Shown here: positions 10,769 to 19,527 of the stretch, piece after piece
Numbering within the stretch: position 1 is the first letter of the stretch
Layout: the number at the start of each line of letters is the position of its first letter
Source of the DNA: Gemmatimonadaceae bacterium
GTDB lineage: Bacteria > Gemmatimonadota > Gemmatimonadetes > Gemmatimonadales > Gemmatimonadaceae
Direction of reading: 5' to 3'
Assembly (NCBI GenBank): GCA_020852815.1
Contig: JADZAN010000038.1
Span: 1 to 32,982 of the forward strand
DNA: 32,982 nucleotides
The notes under the pieces: model-generated
The model's input: the letters and a program-made list of their open reading frames with translations, nothing else
What the model was told of the DNA's origin: nothing
Databases searched by the model: none
Position numbers and translations under genes: made by a program

Positions 10769-12931
10769 CTACCTCGCCAGCGGATCAGGCCGCAACTGGA
10801 AGTGGAAGACCTTGCTGGTCTGCCCGGCACCGCCCTCCATATGGAAGGGGGCGCGGGTACTGATGGTCGCCCAGAGCCCGCGTCCCTTCCAGCCAGCGTT
10901 GGGGTCGTCGATCCGCCCGTCGAGCCACTTGGTGTAGAACCCCACAGGGTACGGGACGCGCAGCACCACCCACTTTCCGTCCTTGAGGACGAGCAGCCCT
11001 TCGGCTGCATTCCCGGTGTTGATCGGGACGTTGCGCCCGAGGCCAAAGGTGTCGTGCTGGTCCACCCAGGTGTAGTACGAAGCTTCCACGCTCCCATCGT
11101 CGGTGACACCCTGGAACTGCGGCATCGGCTCCTTGTAGAAGGTCCACCCTTCGGGGCAGTGCTGACCCGTGGCGGTGGGGCCGTTGAGCGCCCCCTTGCA
11201 CTTGCGCCGGTCGAACGATGCCATGTGCCCGCTCGCCATCGCCGCCCAGAACACACCATCGCGGTCGACGTCGCCGCCGCGCGGAGAGTAACCGGCCACC
11301 GGCTTCCCATCCTTCATTGGTGGCTCGAACAGCTCTGCGAGCGCGGTGGCGGGCGGGTTCGTTCCCGGCGATAACCTAACGAGCGCTCCGGGATAGCCCA
11401 GCGACGTCCCCCAGACGGAACCGTCGGGCGCCGGTGCCACCGAGTACAGCCCGGCGTTCACCCGTTTGTCCTTCGTCGGCTCGATTGGGCGCGTCGGCTC
11501 CACGTACTCGTCGCGCTTCCCGTTACCGTTGGTGTCGAGGATGAGCGCCGTCCACCCTTGCGATCCCTGCTCATCGAGTGTGGCGTCGAACTTCTTCGTG
11601 TCGAGCCAGCCGACCACCGGGCCGCCCCCGCTGGTCCACAGCGTGTTGTTGGCATCCTCGGCGAACATCAGGTGGTGTGTCCCGAAACAGGTGCTGATGT
11701 GCGTGAGCTTCTTCGTCGCGGGGTCGTACATGGCGAGATGCCGTCCGCTGCGCTGCACGGGAAACAGCCGAGCCGACGGGTGCAACGATCCGGCCTTGCA
11801 CCAGTCGGGATTGTCCGACGGGCGCACCGCCGAGGTGATCCACACGCGCCCGCGCGCATCCATCATCGGATTGTGCACGTTGTTCCTCGACGTCCAGATC
11901 GCTTCCGTCCCCCAGAATGGCGACGGCTGGTCGGAGTCCTGGTTCGAGGCGGGGGGCGTTGACGGGTCGCGCACGGTGAGCGGGACGCGGCTCGCCGTGT
12001 TGGTCCTGGGGTCGAGGACGGGGAGATAGTCGGCGCTCAGCTCGAGGGCGCCATACATCTTGCCGAAGGCGTTCACCGTGGGGCGGCGCCGGTCGGTGGA
12101 GACGAGGTCGTGCAGGTACGCCTTGGGGTCGGCCCAGTCCCACTGGGTGATGACGACGTTGCGCTCGATACCCGCGGGGCGCGGCGGCGCCGGCGGGACC
12201 TCGCCAGCCGCAACGCGCGACGTCCAGTCGCCAAACATCGCCAGCGCACGCGATCCTCCCATGGACTGCACGGTGTTGGCCATCTGTCCCCCCGCCTGCC
12301 CCGAGCGTATGCGCCGCGCCCACGCCTCGGCGTGCGTGCCGAAATCGCCGAGCTGTGGCGGGATGGTGCGCGTTCCCCTGGTGCCAAGCTGGTGGCACGC
12401 CGTGCAGCCGCCGGACTTGATGATCCGGAGCCATTGCGACTGGTCCTTGATGATCGGATCGATCCCGTTCCCTTGCGCCCCCGTCCCGGGGAACTCCTCC
12501 TTGCCGGGGACGCGCAGCAGCGAGTACCAGTAGCCGGCCGGGTAATACTCCGCGGCGGCGCGCGCGTTAGGCGCGGGGACGGCGGTGAGGTCGAGCTGCT
12601 GTCCCGGCTTGGCGCGCGAACGCGGCGAGTCCACCAATCCGTAGCCGCGCACCCACACGTCGTAGCTGGCAGCGGGGAGGTCGGGGATGAGGTATCGCCC
12701 GCGGTCGTCGGTGACGACGATCTTGGCCAGGCGCGTGGGGAGGTCGCGCGTCTCGGCGATCACCCAGACGCCCCCTTCGGGGCCCGACGGGCCGGTGACC
12801 GTCCCCGCGATGTCGTCACGATCGATGCGCACGGGCTGTGCGCCAGCGCCATGGGGTGCGAAAGCGGCGCCTGAAGCGAGCAGGACGACGACGCTGGACA
12901 GGCATCGACGAGCAACGACGGGGTGCGACAT
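10769..12931 (-). CDS. Exported cytochrome c / beta-propeller protein with carboxypeptidase regulatory-like domain
   Basis: The 720-residue protein has a signal peptide (cleaved near HGAGAQ). At about 35-105 is a carboxypeptidase-regulatory-like beta-sandwich (ITGTVTGP-type start, YLIPDLPAASYDVWVRGYGL). A cytochrome c-like segment with one heme-binding motif CTACH (Cys176, Cys179, His180) follows. The rest is a repeat-rich beta-propeller of the virginiamycin-B-lyase/NHL style (PMMDARGRVWITS, HHLMFAEDANNTLWTSGGG, SVAPAPDGSVWGTS). One heme covalently attached in the periplasm is expected. Substrate and redox partner are unknown. The ATG at 12931 has GAGG upstream and begins the signal peptide, better than the ATG at 12985. 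It is first gene of a unit with the pullulanase and divergent from padR. Confidence 0.85.
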   Translation of the reverse strand: MSHPVVARRCLSSVVVLLASGAAFAPHGAGAQPVRIDRDDIAGTVTGPSGPEGGVWVIAETRDLPTRLAKIVVTDDRGRYLIPDLPAASYDVWVRGYGLVDSPRSRAKPGQQLDLTAVPAPNARAAAEYYPAGYWYSLLRVPGKEEFPGTGAQGNGIDPIIKDQSQWLRIIKSGGCTACHQLGTRGTRTIPPQLGDFGTHAEAWARRIRSGQAGGQMANTVQSMGGSRALAMFGDWTSRVAAGEVPPAPPRPAGIERNVVITQWDWADPKAYLHDLVSTDRRRPTVNAFGKMYGALELSADYLPVLDPRTNTASRVPLTVRDPSTPPASNQDSDQPSPFWGTEAIWTSRNNVHNPMMDARGRVWITSAVRPSDNPDWCKAGSLHPSARLFPVQRSGRHLAMYDPATKKLTHISTCFGTHHLMFAEDANNTLWTSGGGPVVGWLDTKKFDATLDEQGSQGWTALILDTNGNGKRDEYVEPTRPIEPTKDKRVNAGLYSVAPAPDGSVWGTSLGYPGALVRLSPGTNPPATALAELFEPPMKDGKPVAGYSPRGGDVDRDGVFWAAMASGHMASFDRRKCKGALNGPTATGQHCPEGWTFYKEPMPQFQGVTDDGSVEASYYTWVDQHDTFGLGRNVPINTGNAAEGLLVLKDGKWVVLRVPYPVGFYTKWLDGRIDDPNAGWKGRGLWATISTRAPFHMEGGAGQTSKVFHFQLRPDPLAR

Positions 12932-13097
12932 GGCGACGACCTCGCGAACGGGCGAGCGCGACGGGACGGGAGGGGAGACGGCCACGTTGAAGCGTGGGGC
13001 AGCCGTTCGTCAAGCGACGGACGCTTCGCCCCCGTATAGTCGCCTTCCGCCGGGCACGATTTCGCACCCCCACCCCGCCTTGCGGGAGACCGATTCC

Positions 13098-13126
13098 GTA
13101 TTTATTCGTACTTCCAGAGATAATAC
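13098..13126 (+). promoter_or_regulatory. Candidate promoter -10 with overlapping inverted repeat upstream of padR
   Basis: GTATTTAT (13098-13105) and ATAATAC (13120-13126) form an imperfect inverted repeat around an AT-rich patch that stands out from its GC-rich surroundings. GATAAT (13119-13124) could be a -10 box, placing the start just before the GGAG ribosome site at 13128-13131. PadR proteins commonly bind AT-rich palindromes at their own promoters, so this may be the autoregulatory operator. No good -35 box is seen. Confidence 0.4.
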
Positions 13127-13136
13127 AGGAGCGAAC

Positions 13137-13454
13137 ATGGCACTCGGGGATCTGGAACAGTTGGTGATGCTGGCGCTGCTGCGCCTGGGCGAGGACGGCT
13201 TTGGCGCGGCGGTGCAGCGCGAGATCGCCGAGCGCTCCGGGCGCGACGTCACGTTAGGTGCCGTCTATACGGCGCTTGCCAGGCTGGAGGAGAAGGGCTT
13301 CGTGCGCTCGTACGTGGGCGACCCGCTCCCGCAGCGCGGCGGTCGCCGGCGGCGACACTACGAGGTCCGTCCCGAAGGGCGCGTGGCCATCGCCGAAGCC
13401 TGGCGCGCCATGAAGGCGCTCTCGCGCGGTCTCACCACGCAGCTCGATGGATGA
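13137..13454 (+). CDS. PadR-family transcriptional regulator
   Basis: Small winged-helix repressor of the PadR family, 105 residues. The N-terminal GDLEQLVMLALLRLGEDGFG and VTLGAVYTALARLEEKGFV are the classic PadR helix-turn-helix; a basic wing (GGRRRRHYEV) and a C-terminal dimer helix (AIAEAWRAMKALSRGL) follow. The ATG at 13137 has GGAG 5 nt upstream and starts the conserved domain. Its stop overlaps the start of the ADOP permease gene by 4 nt (ATGA). This pairing is typical of the acidobacterial-type PadR/ADOP modules, so it probably represses itself and the permease in response to an unknown compound. Confidence 0.93.
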   Translation: MALGDLEQLVMLALLRLGEDGFGAAVQREIAERSGRDVTLGAVYTALARLEEKGFVRSYVGDPLPQRGGRRRRHYEVRPEGRVAIAEAWRAMKALSRGLTTQLDG

Positions 13455-16090
13455 TGCCGGCCCCACCGCGTCTCGCCATCTGGCTCCTCGAGCGCCGCGT
13501 CCCCGCGCATGAGCGCGAGTACCTCGTGGGCGACCTGGTGGAGACCTTTCACGCCACGTGTGCAAACGCTGGCGTGCGCCAGGCGCAACGCCGCTTCTGG
13601 CGCGAGACGCTGGCCGCCTCGTTCCGCCGTCAGGACGACCCTAACGCGATCCCGTTCACGCGAGGCATCATGTCGGACATCGGTTTCCATCTTTCACTCG
13701 CCGCACGGCGCCTGCGCCGCTCACCGGGCTTCACCCTCACGGCGTCGCTGACACTCGCGCTGGGGGTGGGCGCGGCGTGCGCGATTGCAGCCATTGCGCG
13801 CCCGGCCTTGTGGGGGCCGCTCCCCTTCCGCGACGCCGATCGCATCGTCACGCTGCGTGAGGGGGGCCGGGGCGGGGCCGCCAGCCGCCTGGGGTTCCTG
13901 ACCATGGCCGATCTTCGCGACAACACCCCCGCCCTTGCGGCGGTCGCGGCCGTCAGCGACTGGTCGCCGACCATGACGAGCGAAGGCGACGCCGTGCGAC
14001 TGACGGGGCTCTCCGTCTCGGCGAACTTCCTTGACGTGATGGGGACGAGCGTGGCGCTCGGGCGCCCGTTTGCACCCGACGAAGACCGACCGAACACGAA
14101 CAGGGTCGTCATCCTGTCGCACGGCATGTGGCAACACCGCTTTGGTGGCGACTCATCGATCGTGGGGCGCACCATCCGCCTTGGCGACGTCGAGCATCGC
14201 GTAGTCGGCATCCTCCCGGCGCGCGACGAGAGCGTCCTGCGCCCGGGCAGCGAGATCCTTCGCCCGCTCGGCTACGCCGACACCTCCAACTCGGCATGTC
14301 GCGACTGCCGTCACCTGCAAGCCGTCGCTCGCCTTGCCGATGGCGTCCCGCTATCGGCCGCGGTGCGCGACGTCGACCGCCACTTCGCCACGATGCGCAC
14401 CGCCTACCCCGGCAAGTACGGGACCAACCAGATTGTCGTCACCCCGTTGCGTGACGAGCTGGTCGAGCAGACGCGCGGTCCGTTGCTCGCGCTGCTTGGG
14501 GCGGCGGCGCTCCTCGTGCTCATCGCGCTCGCCAACGTCACCAACCTCTTCCTGGCGCGCGGCATCCAGCGAGGGACCGAGGTAACCATCCGCGCCGCGC
14601 TCGGTGCCACTCGCTGGCGTCTCGCGCGTCACACGCTGCTGGAAGCGCTGCTCGTCTCCACGTTAGGCGGGCTGTTCGGCTTCGCCCTCGCCCACGCAGT
14701 GCTCGACGGGTTGCTTTCGCTGGCGCCCCGTTCGCTCCCACGACTCGACCAGGTGCGCCTCGATGCACCGCTCGTCGCCCTTGCCGTCTCGCTCGTCTTC
14801 GTCCTTGGCGCCGTGAGCGGACTCGTTCCCGCATTCTTCCTCCACACCTCGCGCATTCGGGAGCGACTCGTCACGACGGCGCGCACCGTCGCGCGCGGCG
14901 GGCACGACTTCGTGCGACGCTCGCTCGTCGTCTCCGAACTCGCGTTGTCGCTGCTCCTCCTGTTTGGGGCAGGGATCCTCGTGCAGAGTGTCCAGCGCCT
15001 GCTCGCGGTCGACGTAGGCTTCATCACCGACGACCGCATCGAGTTCTCGATCAGCGCGACCGGGACGAGCTTCGCCTCGGACGAGCTTACCTGGCAGCTC
15101 TGGCGCGAGGTGCTCGCCGGGGTGCGCGCCATTCCGGGTGTGACCTCGGCGGCGCTGACGTCGCAGCTCCCGCTGTCGGGCGACTACGACCGGTTCGGGA
15201 TCCGTTGGGAAGATGCGTCGCTCAACCGCAGCGCGATGGACGGCGACGGATACCGTTTCGCCGTATCGGCCGACTACGCGCGCATCATGGGGCTGCGTCT
15301 CGTGGCGGGGCGGTTCTTCGAACCAGGCGACGTGGCCGGGCGCGACAGGGTCGCCGTGATCAACGAGTCGATGGCGCGGCGGCAGTTCGGTGACCGCAGC
15401 CCGTTAGGCCAACGCCTCCGCATGGGACCACCAGACGCGCCGTTTCGCACGGTGGTCGGCGTGGTCAGCGACGTGCGTCACCCCACACTCGACACGGAGG
15501 GGATCCCGGGACAGCTCTATCTTCCGATAGAACAGAACCCGTTCGCCGACTCATACATGCGCCTCGTCGTGCAGTCGCCGCTGGACGCCGAGGTGATCAT
15601 CCGCCAGGTGCGCGACGTGATTCGCACGGTGAACCCCGCGGTCCCGATCGCCGAGGTGTCGACGCTCACTGCCCTCCTCGAGCGCGCAACGTCGCAGCGG
15701 CGATTCGCCGAGCGACTCTTCCAGTCGTTTGCGCTGGCCGCGCTCGTGCTTGCGGCGGTGGGAATTTTCGGCGTTTTCTCCGGGATGGTGGGGGAGCGCG
15801 TGCGCGAGATCGGGGTACGCTCGGCGTTAGGCGCGACGCGCGAACAGATCCTCGGTCATTTTCTATCGCAGGCGAGCGGGCTGGCGGTGACGGGGATCGT
15901 CATCGGCGCCGTGGGGAGCTACCTCATGGGAGAAGCGCTGCGCCCGCTCGCCTTCGGCATCTCGCCGCGTGACCCCATCACGATCTCCATCGCCGCGCTC
16001 GCGCTCGGCGTGGTCGCGCTGGCCTCGACGATGGGGCCAGCGTGGCGTGCGTCGCGGATCGAGGCGATGGAGGCGTTGCGAAGCGAGTGA
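13451..16090 (+). CDS. ADOP-family ABC transporter permease (FtsX/MacB-like)
   Basis: Inner-membrane permease of the 'acidobacterial duplicated orphan permease' family, 879 residues. Residues 1-70 form the N-terminal prefix seen in this family (IWLLERRVPAHEREYLVGDL). TM1 is at about 95-117, followed by a periplasmic MacB-type domain. An FtsX core follows with LGAAALLVLIALANVTNLFL and IRAALGATRWRLARHTLLE, then a second periplasmic domain and a second FtsX core with EIGVRSALGATREQILGHF. This is the duplicated-permease layout with about eight TM helices. No ATPase gene is nearby, so it may work with an ATPase encoded elsewhere or act mechanically. The ATG at 13451 overlaps the padR stop by 4 nt (translational coupling). 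Its 3' end overlaps the convergent metzincin frame by 172 bp. Confidence 0.92.
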   Translation: MMPAPPRLAIWLLERRVPAHEREYLVGDLVETFHATCANAGVRQAQRRFWRETLAASFRRQDDPNAIPFTRGIMSDIGFHLSLAARRLRRSPGFTLTASLTLALGVGAACAIAAIARPALWGPLPFRDADRIVTLREGGRGGAASRLGFLTMADLRDNTPALAAVAAVSDWSPTMTSEGDAVRLTGLSVSANFLDVMGTSVALGRPFAPDEDRPNTNRVVILSHGMWQHRFGGDSSIVGRTIRLGDVEHRVVGILPARDESVLRPGSEILRPLGYADTSNSACRDCRHLQAVARLADGVPLSAAVRDVDRHFATMRTAYPGKYGTNQIVVTPLRDELVEQTRGPLLALLGAAALLVLIALANVTNLFLARGIQRGTEVTIRAALGATRWRLARHTLLEALLVSTLGGLFGFALAHAVLDGLLSLAPRSLPRLDQVRLDAPLVALAVSLVFVLGAVSGLVPAFFLHTSRIRERLVTTARTVARGGHDFVRRSLVVSELALSLLLLFGAGILVQSVQRLLAVDVGFITDDRIEFSISATGTSFASDELTWQLWREVLAGVRAIPGVTSAALTSQLPLSGDYDRFGIRWEDASLNRSAMDGDGYRFAVSADYARIMGLRLVAGRFFEPGDVAGRDRVAVINESMARRQFGDRSPLGQRLRMGPPDAPFRTVVGVVSDVRHPTLDTEGIPGQLYLPIEQNPFADSYMRLVVQSPLDAEVIIRQVRDVIRTVNPAVPIAEVSTLTALLERATSQRRFAERLFQSFALAALVLAAVGIFGVFSGMVGERVREIGVRSALGATREQILGHFLSQASGLAVTGIVIGAVGSYLMGEALRPLAFGISPRDPITISIAALALGVVALASTMGPAWRASRIEAMEALRSE

Positions 16091-18759
16091 GGGGCGGACG
16101 GGAGACGGGGGACGGGAGTGCGCGCGGCAGAGCCGCGCGCGGGGGGGGGCGATTGTGTGGGCTGTTTGCTGGCTTTAGAGCCGCTTTTCATCATCGACTT
16201 CGAGGCGCTTCCGCCGCCGCCGATCGGGTCGCCGGGGGGGAGCTGCAATGGCGGGGCGGGAATCACCTGCTCGGCGCGGTTCTCCCAGCGGCGAATGTCG
16301 GCCAGTGCCGCTGACTGCTGCGCCGTGCGCGCGGCGACGTCGATGCGCTCCAGGCGAAGGGCCAGCTTCCCCAGGCGGTCCGTGAGGACGGTGCGCGCGT
16401 CGGGTGAGACGTCGGCGCGGCTCCCCATTCGCATCAACTGGTCGATGACGACGCGCTGTGTGGTGCGCAGGACCTGCGCGCGATACCGGTCGCTGGGAAC
16501 CGGCGCGTCCCACGTCACGGCGACCAGGCGGTCGACCACTTCCTCGAGCGAGGGGTAGTCGCCCATGCTCCCGTACGACACCAACCGCGTCATGCGTGCC
16601 GGGTGTAGGATCTCGCCCACGGTGAACGCCGCCGAGGCCTCGACAGCCGCAATCGGGTCGAACAGCACATCGCTGCGTCGGGCGAACGATTCGCCTTCCT
16701 CGTACCGGTCCGCCGGGGGCGGGATCATCTTCACGATGCGGTCAGGAAGGGCGAGGAAGTCGACCGAGAGTGTGCCGAGGATCGTCTCCAGTGCACGCCG
16801 TTGCTCGGCGCCCGCGATGATCGTGAGCGGGGGCTGCCCATCGCCGCGGATGGCGTTGGTGTAGTCGGCTCCCCCCAGCGACTGCACTGCTGCGCGCAGT
16901 TGGAATCGGTGATGCATGTACAGCGGGAGGAGGACAAACTCCAGCTTCGAGATCGGCTCCCCCGGGCGAATGACCTCCGGCCCGAACTTGTCGAGTCCAA
17001 TCTGCCGGATGCGCATCTCCTCGACGAGCTGGTCGACGAGGTTGGCGCCGTTGTCCCACACCGAGGCGTACTGGTGCCCCGCGCCGATGAAGTTGTTGTT
17101 GGTGTAGCCCACGTAGCGCAGCCCGCGCTTGACGCCGGCGTCGGCAATGTCGCGCAGCGCCTTGGCTTCGTCGGTCCCGGCGGGGAAGTCCTGGTAGAGC
17201 CAGGTGACGGAGAGTTTGTCGTAGTCGCCGATCCCCGCCGCGTAGGCGTTGGAGAGGTCGATCCCTCCCTGTGGAGTGATGCGGGGGAGCGGGGCCGGGT
17301 AGTCCATCACCGTGGAGCGATTCTGCGCACTGCCGATGTAGTTGTGCGGAAAGCCTAACGTGTGCCCCACCTCGTGCGCCGAGAGCTGCCGCACGCGCGC
17401 CAGCGCCATCTGCAGCGCATCGCCCTTCTCCGCCACGGCAGCCAGGTACTCCACGCTCGGTGCATCCTCGAACTCGGCGTCGTTGTCGCCGCCACCAGGG
17501 CCGAACGGCGCGACCATCCCCACGCCGTGCAGGTAGTCCTGCCGCAGGCGGAGCGAGCCGAGGTTCACGTTGCCGCGCAGAATCTCACCCGTGCGCGGGT
17601 CCTCGACCGTCATCCCGTACGAGTAGCCGCGCGTGCGGCGATGGTTCCAGTGGATCAGGTTGTAGCGAATGTCGTCCGGGTCGGCGCTGTCGGGGAGGAC
17701 GGCGACCCGGAACGCGTTGATGAAGCCCGCCGCCTCGAACGCCTGGTTCCACCAACTCGCCCCTTCCACGAGCGCGCTCCGCACCGGTTCGGGGATCCCC
17801 GGGTCGACGTAATAGGTGATGGGAGTGACGGGTTCCGACCTTGCGGCTGACGGGTTCCGCTTCTTGAGGCGGAAGCGTGACGCGAAGTGGCGGAAGATGT
17901 CCTGGTCGACGGGCTGCGCGAAGTCCATCACGTCGGGGCCGTTCACGCCGATGCGCGGATCGGAGAATCGCGGCGTGTAGCCGGCATCGGGGAGCGCGAT
18001 GAACGAGTGATGCTGTCGCAGCGTCACCGCCTCACCCGTCGCCGCCACTCCCTGCACCAATGGGCCGGGGTTGCTGCTGGTGAAGGTGAGCAGCGCCTCG
18101 ACCTCGGTGTTCTTCGGGAATGACTTGATGGCCGCCGGATAGAGCGTGCTGCGCGACGCGTCGAGCGAGAAGGAGCCCTGCCCCGATCGCGCCAGCGTCT
18201 GGATCACGCCGCGTGCATCGCGAAGGAAGAACGCGGTAGCATCCACCAGCACGCTGTTCCCGGTTTGGGCCACCACGTCGAAGCCCCAGTGCACCGACGG
18301 CGCGAAGGCATCGCGCACCGCCTCCACCTCGCGCGGGTTGGTGCTGTTGCGCGCCTGGAAGCGATAGTTAGGCTCGAGGAGGAGGACGCGCGGCCCCGTC
18401 TTCTTTGCCGCGAGGACATATGTCCCTCCCAACTGCCCGCGATCGATCCCCACCGGGTTGCTCCCCAGCCCCGACGCCATCGACACCTGGTAGAGGAACT
18501 CGGTGTCGAGATGGTCAATCTCCCAGTAGAGCCTGGCCGTCGCCTCATCCCAGTACAGGGTAAAGAAGCCGGGCATCGCCTTCATCCCCGCGGTGCGCTC
18601 GGCGATGGTGGGAACGGGCTTCGCCTGCGCAGCGAGTGCGCGAGCGCCGAGCGAGGTCGCAACGAGGACCAGGGCGACGAGGGCAAGGTCGGCGACGAGT
18701 CGCCGGACGGCGCGCGACGTGAGGCGATGCTGCCGCAGCGTGGAAGAACGATCCTGCAT
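15919..18759 (-). CDS. Exported zinc metalloprotease (metzincin, DUF4953/DUF5117 type)
   Basis: Large secreted peptidase, up to 946 residues as an open frame. A basic, hydrophobic N-terminus (LVADLALVALVLVATSLG, cleavage near ALAAQA) is a signal peptide. A DUF5118/5117-like beta-rich region covers about 25-330. The catalytic domain carries the metzincin zinc motif HEVGHTLGFPH (HExxHxxGxxH, residues 462-472) and a Met-turn RSTVMDYP (Met485). The ATG at 18759 has AAGGTG 9 nt upstream; the frame extends to a GTG at 18822. The C-terminal part is odd. Beyond about residue 845 the frame becomes low-complexity, crosses a hairpin at 16120-16140 and runs 172 bp antisense into the ADOP gene. A stop at 16175 in another frame suggests the natural end was near there and a frameshift extended it. 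Substrate unknown. Confidence 0.85.
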   Translation of the reverse strand: MQDRSSTLRQHRLTSRAVRRLVADLALVALVLVATSLGARALAAQAKPVPTIAERTAGMKAMPGFFTLYWDEATARLYWEIDHLDTEFLYQVSMASGLGSNPVGIDRGQLGGTYVLAAKKTGPRVLLLEPNYRFQARNSTNPREVEAVRDAFAPSVHWGFDVVAQTGNSVLVDATAFFLRDARGVIQTLARSGQGSFSLDASRSTLYPAAIKSFPKNTEVEALLTFTSSNPGPLVQGVAATGEAVTLRQHHSFIALPDAGYTPRFSDPRIGVNGPDVMDFAQPVDQDIFRHFASRFRLKKRNPSAARSEPVTPITYYVDPGIPEPVRSALVEGASWWNQAFEAAGFINAFRVAVLPDSADPDDIRYNLIHWNHRRTRGYSYGMTVEDPRTGEILRGNVNLGSLRLRQDYLHGVGMVAPFGPGGGDNDAEFEDAPSVEYLAAVAEKGDALQMALARVRQLSAHEVGHTLGFPHNYIGSAQNRSTVMDYPAPLPRITPQGGIDLSNAYAAGIGDYDKLSVTWLYQDFPAGTDEAKALRDIADAGVKRGLRYVGYTNNNFIGAGHQYASVWDNGANLVDQLVEEMRIRQIGLDKFGPEVIRPGEPISKLEFVLLPLYMHHRFQLRAAVQSLGGADYTNAIRGDGQPPLTIIAGAEQRRALETILGTLSVDFLALPDRIVKMIPPPADRYEEGESFARRSDVLFDPIAAVEASAAFTVGEILHPARMTRLVSYGSMGDYPSLEEVVDRLVAVTWDAPVPSDRYRAQVLRTTQRVVIDQLMRMGSRADVSPDARTVLTDRLGKLALRLERIDVAARTAQQSAALADIRRWENRAEQVIPAPPLQLPPGDPIGGGGSASKSMMKSGSKASKQPTQSPPPARGSAARTPVPRLPSAPHSLRNASIASIRDARHAGPIVEASATTPSASAAMEIVMGSRGEMPKASGRSASPMR
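16120..16140. terminator. GC-rich hairpin between convergent ADOP and metzincin genes
   Basis: GCGCGCGGC (16120-16128), loop AGA, and GCCGCGCGC (16132-16140) form a perfect 9-bp stem, 30 nt after the ADOP permease stop. A run of G follows on the plus strand, not T, so it is terminator-like but not canonical. Confidence 0.5.
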
Positions 18760-18841
18760 GCCGTGCACCTTGAGCGTGTGATGGAGGAGAGCCTGGCGCA
18801 TGCGAACTCGAGCGAGTTGCACGCGCAGACGTTATCGCGAC

Positions 18842-18875
18842 GCGGGGCGCCCCGCCATACGGCGAAGCGCCCCGC
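18842..18875 (-). terminator. Hairpin between the lipoprotein and metzincin genes
   Basis: GCGGGGCG (18842-18849) and CGCCCCGC (18868-18875) are complementary and enclose a second pairing of CGCC with GGCG. It lies about 45 nt beyond the lipoprotein stop on the minus strand and before the metzincin start. There is no T-tract, so its role as a terminator is inferred from position. Confidence 0.4.
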
Positions 18876-18920
18876 ACCTGCATTCTCGCGCCCCCGGCGC
18901 CGCGGCCCGCCGAGTCCGCG

Positions 18921-19427
18921 CTAGCTCCCGCACTCCCCTGCGTTCACCGATGAATTTACCCCCCCGCTGGTCGCGCTCGCCGCCGTCGCGTCCACGATGT
19001 CGGCGGCGCGCGACTTGGGCAGCGTGTAGAGCGTCGATCGGTTCAGGTTTCCATCCGGATTGGTCAGGATGTCGAGGCAGGCCACGAGGTCCGAATGCAC
19101 GAGGACCATCGGCGTGGTCCAGTAGTAGCTCGACCCGATGGTATGGAGGTAGAGGACGAGTCCACCGTCGGATCGCAGCGCCGCCGGCCGCACGATGATC
19201 TGGCTCTTCGAGTTCCCGCCGACCATGCCAAGGCGAACGCGCGAGCTGATGCCGGCGGAAGTCAGCGAGTAGATGTTGACGTCGAAGAAGCCGCTATTGC
19301 GGACATAGAGCGTGATGGGCGTGAGGACGGGCTCCGGCGCCTGGCCCTTGCCGCGGTGACACCCCACGCCCAGGGTGACCGCCGAGAGAATCGCCACCCC
19401 GAGGGCGGCGCGTTGTACCGTACGCAT
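18921..19427 (-). CDS. Small putative lipoprotein, family of unknown function
   Basis: 168-residue exported protein. The N-terminus (RTVQRAALGVAILSAVTLGVGC) is a lipoprotein-type signal with Cys at the predicted cleavage point, although the lipobox (L-G-V-G-C) is not perfect. The mature part is a single beta-rich domain: ITLYVRNSGFFDVNIYSL, RLGMVGGNSKSQIIV, GGLVLYLHTIGSSYYWTTP and LNRSTLYTLP. This resembles small hypothetical lipoproteins I associate with Gemmatimonadota-type genomes, where it often begins with a polar-aromatic 'VRN.G.FDVN' strand. The ATG at 19427 was chosen from the signal peptide; the frame continues to 20183 only as an antisense shadow of the neighbouring gene. It is divergent from the NTE-like gene. 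Function unknown; probably anchored in a membrane facing the periplasm or the surface. Confidence 0.75.
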   Translation of the reverse strand: MRTVQRAALGVAILSAVTLGVGCHRGKGQAPEPVLTPITLYVRNSGFFDVNIYSLTSAGISSRVRLGMVGGNSKSQIIVRPAALRSDGGLVLYLHTIGSSYYWTTPMVLVHSDLVACLDILTNPDGNLNRSTLYTLPKSRAADIVDATAASATSGGVNSSVNAGECGS

Positions 19428-19527
19428 ATCGTCGGCTCGTGGACGATGATGCGGTGGTACCCCGGCGTGCGAACGGGTTCCGCCGTCTCGTGGCTGGTTG
19501 TGCATTCGTGCCTTGCGCGCTGCCGTC

